This document shows, piece by piece, positions 39,101 through 46,334 of a stretch of DNA of 64,000 bases. Source of the DNA: Sphingomonas sp. ID1715 (lineage in GTDB: Bacteria > Pseudomonadota > Alphaproteobacteria > Sphingomonadales > Sphingomonadaceae); NCBI RefSeq assembly GCF_013044515.1, contig NZ_JABEPR010000006.1, positions 124,001 through 188,000 on the forward strand. Direction: 5' to 3'. Below the pieces are notes generated by a model. That model was not told the origin of the DNA and ran no database searches. It saw only the letters and a program-made list of their open reading frames with translations. The first letter of the stretch is position 1; every line of letters begins with the position of its first letter. Both the position numbers and the translations under genes were made by a program.

Positions 39101-39360
39101 ACTATGCGATCGCTCGGCTTGATGCGCTCGAAAAGGAGCTGTCCGAAGTCGAGGCGCAATGGGCCGCGCTGAAGGGCGACGCAATGAAGAAGCTGCAGAC
39201 CGCCGCTGTCGCGAATGGGCTGGAGCCGGTCGACCTTGCCGCTATCGAACTGCCGGAAGAGACCGGCGGCGGTGACCTGGAGGCGCTTGCTGAAGGCATG
39301 GTGGGCCTGCGCTTCGTCGGCGACCTGACGAAGCTGACGGCATTGGGCGAAAAGGACTGA
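36160..39360 (+). CDS. Large exported Asp-box (BNR/sortilin-like) beta-propeller protein
   Basis: The 1066-residue protein has a signal peptide (RNLLLATTALLIAAPALA) and about ten Asp-box repeats of the S-x-D-G-G-x-T/S-W/F type: SDDGGTTF, SSDGGDTW, TTDGGKSW, LDGGRSW, SEDGGKTF, SEDGGKSF, SHDGGNKW, TRDQGKTW, TRDGGANW, STDGGASW. Such repeats form one or two beta-propellers as in sialidases, GH74 xyloglucanases and VPS10/sortilin proteins. A C-terminal region (about 750-1066) with an Ig-like strand pattern and helices follows. Without catalytic residues that can be identified, it may bind rather than cleave. GTG 36148, overlapping the previous stop, is an alternative start. Confidence 0.82.
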   Translation: MRNLLLATTALLIAAPALAATTAPDLSGLGIRNIGSAQMSGRVAAIAARAEKDGKTTIFVGSASGGVWKSDDGGTTFKPVFDKQPVQSIGAIALDPNNSQTVWVGTGESWTRNSVSIGHGIYKSSDGGDTWESMGLPTSERIVKILVHPRDGNTVYVCAPGRLWSDSADRGVYKTTDGGKSWALILRAANLSTGCSGLTMDPSNPDRLLAGTWDFRRKGWTFRSGGDGPNAPSGSRLLETLDGGRSWRELNDGNTKGLPKQPWGRVEVVFAPSNPRQVYAFVENVRSALYVSEDGGKTFEERDRSQGMVWRPFYFGKISVDPTNDKRLFKMGYRVSASEDGGKSFADSAGASHADWHDVWIDPTNPKHLIGGDDGGLWISHDGGNKWEHARNLPISQFYHVSTDDRDPYQVYGGLQDNSSWVGDQEYPGGVTNNRWENLYGGDGFWAFPDPADPNFVYAEYQGGSISRINRTTLEQKFIQPAAGYKEKLRWNWNTPIHLSPNEKGTLYIGSQFLFRTRDQGKTWDRISPDLTTNNPLKQRQEESGGITVDNSAAEMHTTIYSISESPRAPGQIWVGTDDGNVQLTRDGGANWTNVTKSLKLPKDSWISWVEASRHDPAVAYVAVDRHMSGDFAPYLFRTADFGRTWRPLIGPRTDSVRGYAHVVKEDRLNPNILFVGTEFGLYASTDGGASWAQFKPNNFPNVAVRDIAVQDRDDDLVLATHGRGIWVIDDLSPLRALDATKLAANAALLPGQPVQQRIQGNGGWSDGNDVYSGDNPPNGAVITYYQKARHVIGRMKLEVLDAQGNVVEELPASKRKGLNRVVWSMRTKPPVVPPAAQLAFNATQGQRIMPGNYTVRLTKAGEVSTAPLVIGLDRRATFTAEDRAAQYAAAERVKALFGRMTRVVMEINGARGMAAQIAAKPDSSAAQKAQAQAFSDKADAIRKELVATKEGGAITGEERLREHMDRAYGLVTSSEERPTNYAIARLDALEKELSEVEAQWAALKGDAMKKLQTAAVANGLEPVDLAAIELPEETGGGDLEALAEGMVGLRFVGDLTKLTALGEKD

Positions 39361-39361
39361 G

Positions 39362-41464
39362 ATGATCGACTTGGCACTGGGCCTCGCCGCTGCGGCGGCG
39401 GGGCTTCAGGACACGCGCCCCGGCACCATCCGGGTAGAGGGCGCGCGTCCCGTCCCGCAGCAAGGCACAAGGCCGAAGCTCAACCACCTGCTGCCCGAAG
39501 TGGACGGGACGCGCATCACCGTCACCAAGAAGAACAGCACGACCAAGCTGGATCAGCAGCCCCCGGTGGTCGAGACACAGGGCCGCGAGCTCTTCGCACG
39601 CTCACCCGGCGTGCTCGTGTCCGAGCAGCAGACACCGACCCAGTACAACATCAGCTATCGCGGGCTCGGCAATCCGCAGGAAGCGGAGTTCGTGCTCGTG
39701 CTGCAGGACGGGATTCCGATACAGTCCGACTGGATCGGCTTTCCGACGCTCTTTTACGTGCCGCTCCCGCAAGGCCTGTCCGAAGTGCAGCTGATCCGCG
39801 GCGGTTCGAGCCTGATCTACGGCCCGGAACCCGCGCCTGCGATCAACTTCGTGTCCAAGCGGCCGGACCCGAAGGGCCCAGCCTTCCGTGCCTCCACCCA
39901 GCAGCTGGCCGGCAGCGACGGCCTCTATTCGACCTACAATGTCGCCGAGGGTGCCTCCGGCAGCTTCGAATATCGCGCCGCGCTCGGCTATACTCACAGC
40001 GACGGGCAAAGGCGGAACAGTGCCTCCAACCTGCTGCAGGGCGACCTTTACCTCGGCTGGCGGCCGAGCGATCGCGCGCTCTGGTATGTGCGGGTCCAAG
40101 GCCACAGCGCCGAGGCCGGCAATCCCGGCCGGATCAGCCAGCCGCAATTTCTCGCCGATCAGAATTTCGCGCCGACGCCGTTCAATCGCGACTGGGTGCG
40201 GCGGGGCGCCGTGATCCTCGGCAACGAGCTCGAACTGGGCGACGGCTGGCGCCTGGAGGGCAAGGCCTGGGCGTCGACGCTGCAGCTGTACACGCGTGCG
40301 GCCGCAGCCGGTGCCAACCCCGCCACGACCACGCTGCAGGACGAATATTTCCACAATGAGGGGCTCGACATTCGCGCGCGCAAGCGCTGGGGGCGGGGCA
40401 ATGCGTTTACCTTCGGCGTGACCGGCACGCACAGCGACGCGCCCTTCAAGCAGTTCACCAGCACCAACATCAAGGCCGACCGCGGTGATCATGGCGGCAC
40501 GCCGCGGCTCGATCAGGCGCGCGACAGCTGGTACGGCGCGGTCTTCGCCGAAAATGTGTTCCGCCTGCCGCACCGTTTCCATGTCGTGCTGTCCGGCCGG
40601 CTCGACGTGGAGAAGCTGCGCATCCGCGAAACGGTGCGCCCGCCGAACCTTACCCGGCCACTCGCCAATGTCGAAGTGAGCCGGACGGTGCCGCTGCTCG
40701 GCGTCGGCATCGGCAATGATTTCGGCAAGGACAATGAGACCTATCTGAGCATCACCCAGGGCTATCGCCCCTTGCGCTATTTCGACGTGGCCTCGCCCTT
40801 CTCGAACCTGCGCCCCGGCCGGGAGGCGGATGCGCCCAGCTCGACTTCCTACGAGGCCGGCGTGCACGGCACGCCGCTCACCGGCCTGTTCTACGATGTC
40901 AGCCTGTTCCAGATCAACTTCAGCAACCGCATCGAGAGCCGGCGCCTGAACGCGACCGACGTGATCAACGTCAATACCGGCGACACGCGCCATCGCGGCT
41001 TCGAGGGGGAGGTTCATTACGACTTCCTCGCCGGTCGCCGTTCGGCCGAGCATCTGACGGCGTTCGTCAACCTGTCGCTGCTGGACGCGAAATTCGTCGA
41101 CTCCGACAATCCGGCGCAGATCGGCAAGCGGCCGGCCTTTGCCCCCAAGTCGATCGTCAAGGGCGGGATCACCTGGCGGGAAACGGGCAAATACAGCCTT
41201 GCCCTGACGGGCCTGGCCGTCAGCGCGCAATATTTCCAGGATTCCAATCTTCCGGTCGGCAGTGGTGCCAGCCTGGTGCCGGCCAAGGTGCCCGGCTATC
41301 GCGTGTTCGACCTGGCCGGCGAGTGGACGGTCTTGCCCCATGTCCGGCTACAGGGCGGCGTGCAGAACCTGTTCAACGAGAAATATTATGCCCGCGTGTT
41401 CCAGACCGGCCTCGAGCCCGGCCGGCGGCGGGCCATCTATGGGGGCATTCAGGCGGACTTCTGA
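39362..41464 (+). CDS. TonB-dependent receptor
   Basis: The 700-residue protein is an outer-membrane 22-strand receptor: a plug domain (about 60-190: VETQGRELFARSPGVLVSEQQTPTQYNISYRGLG, VLVLQDGIPIQSDWIG, EVQLIRGGSSLIYGPEPAPAINFVSKRP) and a barrel ending in GVQNLFNEKYYARVFQTGLEPGRRRAIYGGIQADF, with the usual aromatic C-terminal residue. The plug resembles the FecA/citrate-siderophore type, but the ligand is not known. The predicted signal peptide is short (LALGLAAAAAGLQ). The start lies one base after the stop of the Asp-box gene, so the two are translationally coupled. Confidence 0.92.
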   Translation: MIDLALGLAAAAAGLQDTRPGTIRVEGARPVPQQGTRPKLNHLLPEVDGTRITVTKKNSTTKLDQQPPVVETQGRELFARSPGVLVSEQQTPTQYNISYRGLGNPQEAEFVLVLQDGIPIQSDWIGFPTLFYVPLPQGLSEVQLIRGGSSLIYGPEPAPAINFVSKRPDPKGPAFRASTQQLAGSDGLYSTYNVAEGASGSFEYRAALGYTHSDGQRRNSASNLLQGDLYLGWRPSDRALWYVRVQGHSAEAGNPGRISQPQFLADQNFAPTPFNRDWVRRGAVILGNELELGDGWRLEGKAWASTLQLYTRAAAAGANPATTTLQDEYFHNEGLDIRARKRWGRGNAFTFGVTGTHSDAPFKQFTSTNIKADRGDHGGTPRLDQARDSWYGAVFAENVFRLPHRFHVVLSGRLDVEKLRIRETVRPPNLTRPLANVEVSRTVPLLGVGIGNDFGKDNETYLSITQGYRPLRYFDVASPFSNLRPGREADAPSSTSYEAGVHGTPLTGLFYDVSLFQINFSNRIESRRLNATDVINVNTGDTRHRGFEGEVHYDFLAGRRSAEHLTAFVNLSLLDAKFVDSDNPAQIGKRPAFAPKSIVKGGITWRETGKYSLALTGLAVSAQYFQDSNLPVGSGASLVPAKVPGYRVFDLAGEWTVLPHVRLQGGVQNLFNEKYYARVFQTGLEPGRRRAIYGGIQADF

Positions 41465-41485
41465 GATCGCCATCGCCTGTCCCGG

Positions 41486-41811
41486 CTAGCCCAACGCGAC
41501 GACTCCGTCTTCGGCGGGCCGGGCGATCTCCGCGTCGCCGAGGTGCAACAGGTCCGACAGCACTTCGCCGCTATGCGCGCCCAGCCTGGGTGCGGCGCGG
41601 GGCCGCTGCCGTTCCAGCATCGGCGCACCAAGGCTCGGCCCTCGCTGGAGCCATCCGGCCCGAGCGGCCAGCGCCTGAAGTCCGGGCCGCCGCCGATCTG
41701 GTCGATGCGGATTACCTCCGCGCCCATCTGCGCGAGATAAGGGCCGGCGGTGGGCGACGCGACGAAGGAGGATGCTTCGACGACGGTCAGGCCGGATAAG
41801 AGCTGGTACAT
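41486..41811 (-). pseudogene. Remnant of a class III (CaiB/BaiF) CoA-transferase gene
   Basis: The first about 55 codons from 41811 read YQLLSGLTVVEASSFVASPTAGPYLAQMGAEVIRIDQIGGGPDFRRWPLGPDG, the normal N-terminus of a CaiB/BaiF CoA-transferase. Then the frame changes near 41645 and the last about 45 codons (APRLGAHSGEVLSDLLHLGDAEIARPAEDGVVALG) are the normal C-terminus. Roughly 300 central residues, including the catalytic Asp region, are missing. It is a deletion relic, divergent from the intact thiolase gene that it probably once accompanied. Confidence 0.88.
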
Positions 41812-42038
41812 GCGCGCGACTACCCTCCTTATGCCGCACTATATGGTCCAGACGCTGGTCGACAGCGGTGGGGTTTGCGCCTCCCCACATCGGCGGTCTG
41901 GCTGTTCGATGCTCTTCTGGGAACCGGTTGGCAGCATGGCGGAAAGCGCCAAACCAGCGCCTGCGACATTCGATTTTTGATGCTTCAGTGGCGAATCCGG
42001 CTGTATTCCCATGGCCCCTCGTTGAAGGAAGAAGACGC

Positions 42039-43253
42039 GTGATTCTCCGTCGTGCCGCTATTGTCGCTCCGATCCGCACTGCCGTGGGCAAGTTTGGCGG
42101 TGCCTTGTCCAGCCTGACCGCGGGCGAACTCGGCGCCGTCATCCTGAAGGCGCTGGTCGAGCGCACGAAGATCGACCCGGCGCGCGTCGACGACGTCATC
42201 TTCGCGCAGGGCTACGGCAGTGGCGAGGCGCCGTGCATCGCGCACTGGTCGTGGCTGCTGGCCGGCTTTCCGGAAGGCGTGCCCGGCTATCAGCTCGACC
42301 GGCGCTGCGGATCGGGGCTGCAGGCGATCGTCAACGCCGCGATGATGGTGCAGACCGGCGTCTCGGACGTGGTGATCGCCGGCGGTTGCGAATCCATGTC
42401 CAATGTCGAGCATTACACGACCGAGCTGCGCAAGGGCGCGCGCATGGGCGGGCTGACGCTGCACGACCGGCTGACCCGGGGCCGGGTGATGAGCCAGCCA
42501 ATCGAACGCTACGGCGTGATCAGCGGGATGATCGAGACTGCCGAGAACCTGGCCAAGGATTATGGCATCGGCCGGGAGGAATGCGACGCCTATGCGGTCC
42601 GCAGCCACCAGCGCGCCGCGGCCGCCTGGGCCGGCGGCCTCTTCGATGACGAGCTGGTTCCCGTGGCGGTCCCGCAGCGCAAGGGCGAACCGCTGACGTT
42701 TGCGCATGACGAGGGCTATCGGCCCGATGCGAGCATGGAGACGCTCGGCAGCCTGCGGCCGATCGAAGGGGGCGTCGTCACCGCCGGCAATGCCAGCCAG
42801 CAGAACGACGCGGCGGCTGCCTGCCTGGTCGTCGCCGAGGACAGGCTCGAGGAACTGGGGCTGGAGCCGATCGCCTGGTTCCACAGCTGGGCGGCGGCGG
42901 GTTGCGATCCCAGCCGGATGGGAATCGGCCCGGTGCCGGCCGTCGAACGGCTGTTCGCGCGCAACGGCCTCAGCTGGTCCGACATGGACGTCGTCGAGCT
43001 GAACGAGGCCTTCGCGCCGCAGGTACTCGCGGTGCTGAAGGGCTGGGGTTGGAGCGAGGATGACAGCCGGCACGACATCCTCAACGTCAACGGTTCCGGC
43101 ATCTCGCTCGGCCACCCGATCGGCGCGACCGGCGGCCGCATCCTCGCCAATCTGACGCGGGAGTTGCAGCGGCGCAACGGCCGTTATGGCCTGGAGACCA
43201 TGTGCATCGGCGGCGGCCAGGGCATCGCCGCGGTGTTCGAACGCGCGGCCTGA
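42039..43253 (+). CDS. Acetyl-CoA C-acyltransferase (thiolase)
   Basis: The 404-residue enzyme catalyses reversible thiolytic cleavage of 3-ketoacyl-CoA. The nucleophile is Cys90 in DRRCGSGLQAIVNA. The His of NVNGSGISLGHPIGATGGR and the second Cys in MCIGGGQGIA complete the active site, and NEAFAPQ is present. Typical thiolases are 390-400 residues. The start is GTG 42039, since GAAGGAAG precedes it and the frame upstream shows no similarity. The neighbour on the other side is a CoA-transferase remnant; an acyl-CoA dehydrogenase relic lies 10 kb away. Whether it degrades fatty acids or forms acetoacetyl-CoA cannot be told. Confidence 0.94.
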   Translation: MILRRAAIVAPIRTAVGKFGGALSSLTAGELGAVILKALVERTKIDPARVDDVIFAQGYGSGEAPCIAHWSWLLAGFPEGVPGYQLDRRCGSGLQAIVNAAMMVQTGVSDVVIAGGCESMSNVEHYTTELRKGARMGGLTLHDRLTRGRVMSQPIERYGVISGMIETAENLAKDYGIGREECDAYAVRSHQRAAAAWAGGLFDDELVPVAVPQRKGEPLTFAHDEGYRPDASMETLGSLRPIEGGVVTAGNASQQNDAAAACLVVAEDRLEELGLEPIAWFHSWAAAGCDPSRMGIGPVPAVERLFARNGLSWSDMDVVELNEAFAPQVLAVLKGWGWSEDDSRHDILNVNGSGISLGHPIGATGGRILANLTRELQRRNGRYGLETMCIGGGQGIAAVFERAA

Positions 43254-43324
43254 GCACCCCGGCTCTCCCTGCAGCGCTGCTTCGGTGGACGAGCGTCAAA
43301 TCGACGTCCGGCCGTCGCAGTCGC

Positions 43325-43414
<90 letters not shown>

Positions 43415-43470
43415 GCGAGATGCTTGGGCACGGGGAAGAGCACCCGGTCGAGCGAAGCGGTGCCCCTAGC

Positions 43471-43496
43471 GGAACGGATGACAGGGCACAAGCGTC
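43471..43496 (+). promoter_or_regulatory. EcfG-type promoter candidate before hspQ
   Basis: GGAAC at 43471-43475, 17 bases, then CGTC at 43493-43496. Motif and spacing are the same as before glsB at the window start. The hspQ ATG is 40 bases downstream. The recurrence in front of two stress genes makes chance less likely. Confidence 0.55.
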
Positions 43497-43535
43497 TGCT
43501 TGCGTGTGCTTCGGCGCGACCTAAATAGGTGCGTA

Positions 43536-43907
43536 ATGAACAAGACGTCCGCCCTGTCCGAAACCGCCATCGCCGCTCCGCCGATCGTTCACGCCCGCTT
43601 CGCGGTGGGGGACGTCGTCCGGCATCGGCTGTTCGATTTCCGCGGCGTGGTGTTCGATGTCGACCCGGTCTTCGCCAATTCCGAGGAATGGTATCAGGCG
43701 ATCCCGGAAGAGGTGCGTCCGCGGAAGGACCAGCCCTTTTACCACCTGCTCGCCGAGAATGCGGAGAGCAGCTACGTCGCCTATGTGAGTCAGCAAAACC
43801 TCGTGTCCGACGACGATGCGGGGCCGGTCAGCCACCCGGCGATCGACGGTATCTTCGAGGATTATCGCGACGGCCGCTACCAGCTCCGCCGGGAGCACCG
43901 GCACTAG
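43536..43907 (+). CDS. hspQ: Heat shock protein HspQ (hemimethylated-DNA-binding fold)
   Basis: HspQ (123 residues) is a small cytoplasmic protein that in enterobacteria modulates Lon protease as a specificity factor. The core, about residues 20-110, contains ARFAVGDVVRHRLFDFRGVVFDVDPVF, EEWYQAIPEEVRPRKDQPFYHLLAEN and YVAYVSQQNLV, the YccV/HspQ hallmark. The end PAIDGIFEDYRDGRYQLR is usual. Start 43536 is supported by similarity; a longer frame begins upstream of the EcfG-like promoter's transcript start. tRNA-Ser is on the opposite strand upstream. Confidence 0.94.
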   Translation: MNKTSALSETAIAAPPIVHARFAVGDVVRHRLFDFRGVVFDVDPVFANSEEWYQAIPEEVRPRKDQPFYHLLAENAESSYVAYVSQQNLVSDDDAGPVSHPAIDGIFEDYRDGRYQLRREHRH

Positions 43908-43910
43908 GCG

Positions 43911-44702
43911 CTAGACGGCTGTCTTCGCGTCCACCACTTTTTGCGGGCGCGTATCGGGTAGCACGGCGCGCAGATGACGCTGGACGTCGCGATAGCATTC
44001 GCAGGCGCATTGCTCGATCGCCGGCCGATCCAGGATCACCATGCGGCCGCGGCTATAGGCGATCAGCCCGCGCTCCTGCAGCACCCGCGCGACGCCGCTG
44101 ACGGTGGTCCGCTGCACGCCCAGCATTTCCGCCAGATATTCCTGGGTAAGCGCGATCTCGTCGGAATCGACGCGGTCGTGCGTGGTCAGCAGCCACCGGC
44201 ACAGCCGGGCATCGATGGGATGAAGAGCATTGCAGGCGACCGACTGCATCGTCTGCGCCAGCAGCGTGTCGGCATAGCGGCTGAACAGGTCGCGGATTGC
44301 CGCCGAGCGTTCCTTGGCCGCCTCCAGCGCTATCGTATCCATCTTGAGCGCGGTACCGCCGATCTGCACGACCGCGCGCGCGAAGGCGGGCTTGCTGCCG
44401 GCGCTGACGATACCGCCGATGGCGCCCTCGCGGCCGATCGTCGCGGCTTCCACGGCGCGCCCGTCGCTCATCGTCACGACAAGGGACGCGACCACGCCCG
44501 GTCCTGGAAAATAGGTCTGGGTCACGTCCTCGCCCGGCTCGAACAGCACGTCGCCGCGATTGAGGATCACCGCCGTCATCAGCGGCTCGATCATGGCGCG
44601 TTCGGCGGGTTTCAGCGAAGCGAGCAGGCGGTTGCCCGCGAACTGCAGGGCCACGTTCAAGGTCGCCACGTCGCTGCGCACGTCATTATTATCGTTGTTC
44701 AT
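43911..44702 (-). CDS. Crp/Fnr family transcriptional regulator
   Basis: The 263-residue regulator has a cyclic-nucleotide-type sensor barrel (about 30-150: ILNRGDVLFEPGEDVTQTYFPGPGVVASLVVTMSDGRAVEAATIGREGAIGG), a dimer helix and a winged HTH (about 190-245: LTQEYLAEMLGVQRTTVSGVARVLQERGLI). No Fnr-type cysteine cluster is seen at the N-terminus, so it does not look like an oxygen-sensing iron-sulfur Fnr; the effector is unknown. The start has GGGGGGCG upstream. A palindrome upstream may be an autoregulatory site. The gene converges with hspQ (3 bases between stops). Confidence 0.88.
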   Translation of the reverse strand: MNNDNNDVRSDVATLNVALQFAGNRLLASLKPAERAMIEPLMTAVILNRGDVLFEPGEDVTQTYFPGPGVVASLVVTMSDGRAVEAATIGREGAIGGIVSAGSKPAFARAVVQIGGTALKMDTIALEAAKERSAAIRDLFSRYADTLLAQTMQSVACNALHPIDARLCRWLLTTHDRVDSDEIALTQEYLAEMLGVQRTTVSGVARVLQERGLIAYSRGRMVILDRPAIEQCACECYRDVQRHLRAVLPDTRPQKVVDAKTAV

Positions 44703-44805
44703 CGCGCCCCCCGGCGTGGCTGGCCCCCCACGGACCAAAACCGTCATTGGCGTAACGACTACCGCCACTTAGCTGACACGTCTGTCCGCAAGCCGACATA
44801 AGCGG

Positions 44806-44820
44806 ACACAATCATTGTGT
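44806..44820. promoter_or_regulatory. Palindrome upstream of the Crp/Fnr-type gene
   Basis: ACACAAT-C-ATTGTGT is a perfect 7-bp inverted repeat with one central base, about 105 bases before the regulator's start and 50 bases before the end of rnhA. Crp/Fnr proteins bind such short inverted repeats, so autoregulation is possible. The site also resembles TTGTG half-sites rather than the classic TGTGA. Confidence 0.45.
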
Positions 44821-44866
44821 GTCACTTCGGCACAACATTCCAGATCAAGTTGAAGGGTGAAATGAC

Positions 44867-45313
44867 TTAACGCGGCTGGGCGCGCGCGGCGTCGCTGGCA
44901 AGCCGATCCGCACGTTCATTGTCGGGATGGCCGGCATGACCCTTCACCCAGGTCCATTCAATCCGGTGCGGCGCCGCCGCATCGATCAGCCTTTGCCAGA
45001 GGTCGGCGTTTTTCACGGGCTTCTTGTCGGCCGTCTTCCAGCCGTTGCGCTGCCACCCCTTCAGCCATTTGGTCAGGCCGTCCATCACGTAGCGGCTGTC
45101 GGTCGAGAGCTGGACCCGGCAGGGCCGATTGAGGGCGTTCAGCGCTTCGAGCGCGGCCGTCAGCTCCATGCGATTGTTGGTCGTCAGCGGTTCGCCGCCC
45201 GACAGCTCCTTCTCACGCGCGCCATAGCGGATGATCGCGCCCCAGCCGCCGGGACCCGGATTGCCCTTGCACGCGCCATCGGTGGCGATCTCGACCAGCG
45301 GAAGTTCGTTCAC
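44867..45313 (-). CDS. rnhA: Ribonuclease HI
   Basis: RNase HI (148 residues) cleaves the RNA strand of RNA-DNA hybrids. The four acidic catalytic residues are in place: Asp12 ([19 protein letters not shown]), Glu50 ([15 protein letters not shown]), Asp72 ([12 protein letters not shown]) and a C-terminal Asp in [17 protein letters not shown]. The basic handle ([20 protein letters not shown]) is present. The start is GTG 45313, inside GTGA shared with the thrB stop, so translation is coupled. The thrB-rnhA order is conserved in alphaproteobacteria. Confidence 0.96.
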   Translation of the reverse strand: MNELPLVEIATDGACKGNPGPGGWGAIIRYGAREKELSGGEPLTTNNRMELTAALEALNALNRPCRVQLSTDSRYVMDGLTKWLKGWQRNGWKTADKKPVKNADLWQRLIDAAAPHRIEWTWVKGHAGHPDNERADRLASDAARAQPR

Positions 45314-46239
45314 AGCGCGGCGTAGTGGTCGAGCCGGCGCAGAAAGGCGAGGGGGTCCTTGCGCGTGACCAGCGCATCGGCGGGCGTATTGAGCCAGTCC
45401 CAGGCGCGGGTGAGCAGGAAGCGCAGGCAGGCACCGCGGGCGAGCGCGGGGAAGGCCGCCCACTCTTCGCCAAGCAGCGGGTGTTCGGACTCGTAGCCGG
45501 CGATCAGCGCGTCGCCGACCGCTGGGTCGAAGTCCGGCGCAAAGGCCCAGGCGCTGTGCATCACGGCGAGGTCCCAGGCGCGCACTTCGGTGCACGAGAA
45601 ATAGAAGTCGATCAGGCCGCTCACTTGGTCGCCGCGCATCAGCACATTGTCGGGGAAGAGGTCGGCATGCACGACCGCCCGCGGCAGGTCGGCGGGCCAA
45701 TGGGCGTCGAGCCAATTGAGCTCCACCTTGATCCGATCCCCCAGTCCTTCAGCGATCCCGTCCAGCTGCGCGCCGCAGCGCCGCGCGAGATCGTGCCAGC
45801 CGGCCGGTCCCAGGCTGTTCGGCCGCTCCAGCGGGAAGTCGCGCAACGCCACGTGCATGCGGCCGAGCGCAGCCCCAGCAGCGCGCGCCTGGGCCGGTGT
45901 GGGTCGCGTGACCGACACGCCGGGCAGAAACTCGATCAGGCAGGCGGGCCGCCCCGACACGCGCTGGATCTGTGTGCCGTTCGCGTCCCTCAGCGCTTGC
46001 GGTACCGGATTGCCACGCGCGGCCAGATGGTCGAGCAGGCTCAGGAAGAAGGGCAGGTCCGCTTCATCGACCCGCTTCTCGTAGAGCGTCAGGATGAACC
46101 GGGCTTCGGTGGTGTCGACCAGATAATTGGAGTTCTCCACGCCTTCCGCGATGCCTTTGGCGGAGACCAGCTCACCCACGCCATAGCGGGCGATCAGCGC
46201 GGCGAGCTCCTCGGTCGGCACTTGGGTGTAGACGGCCAT
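45310..46239 (-). CDS. thrB: Homoserine kinase, ThrB (APH-like type)
   Basis: This 309-residue enzyme phosphorylates homoserine in threonine synthesis. It is the aminoglycoside-phosphotransferase-like form, not the GHMP form. It begins [40 protein letters not shown]. The catalytic loop is [13 protein letters not shown] (Brenner motif HxDxxxxN) followed by [20 protein letters not shown] with the metal-binding Asp. The start was placed by similarity at ATG 46239; the frame stays open upstream without a ribosome site. rnhA follows with a 4-base overlap. Confidence 0.95.
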   Translation of the reverse strand: MAVYTQVPTEELAALIARYGVGELVSAKGIAEGVENSNYLVDTTEARFILTLYEKRVDEADLPFFLSLLDHLAARGNPVPQALRDANGTQIQRVSGRPACLIEFLPGVSVTRPTPAQARAAGAALGRMHVALRDFPLERPNSLGPAGWHDLARRCGAQLDGIAEGLGDRIKVELNWLDAHWPADLPRAVVHADLFPDNVLMRGDQVSGLIDFYFSCTEVRAWDLAVMHSAWAFAPDFDPAVGDALIAGYESEHPLLGEEWAAFPALARGACLRFLLTRAWDWLNTPADALVTRKDPLAFLRRLDHYAAL

Positions 46240-46334
46240 GGCGGGGATGATGGCCGGTCTGACCGCCATTTGCCAAGCATGTCGGTCGCATGCGCCTGCC
46301 GAATGCGGTATGTGCGGCGCCGGAGGGTGAGCCC

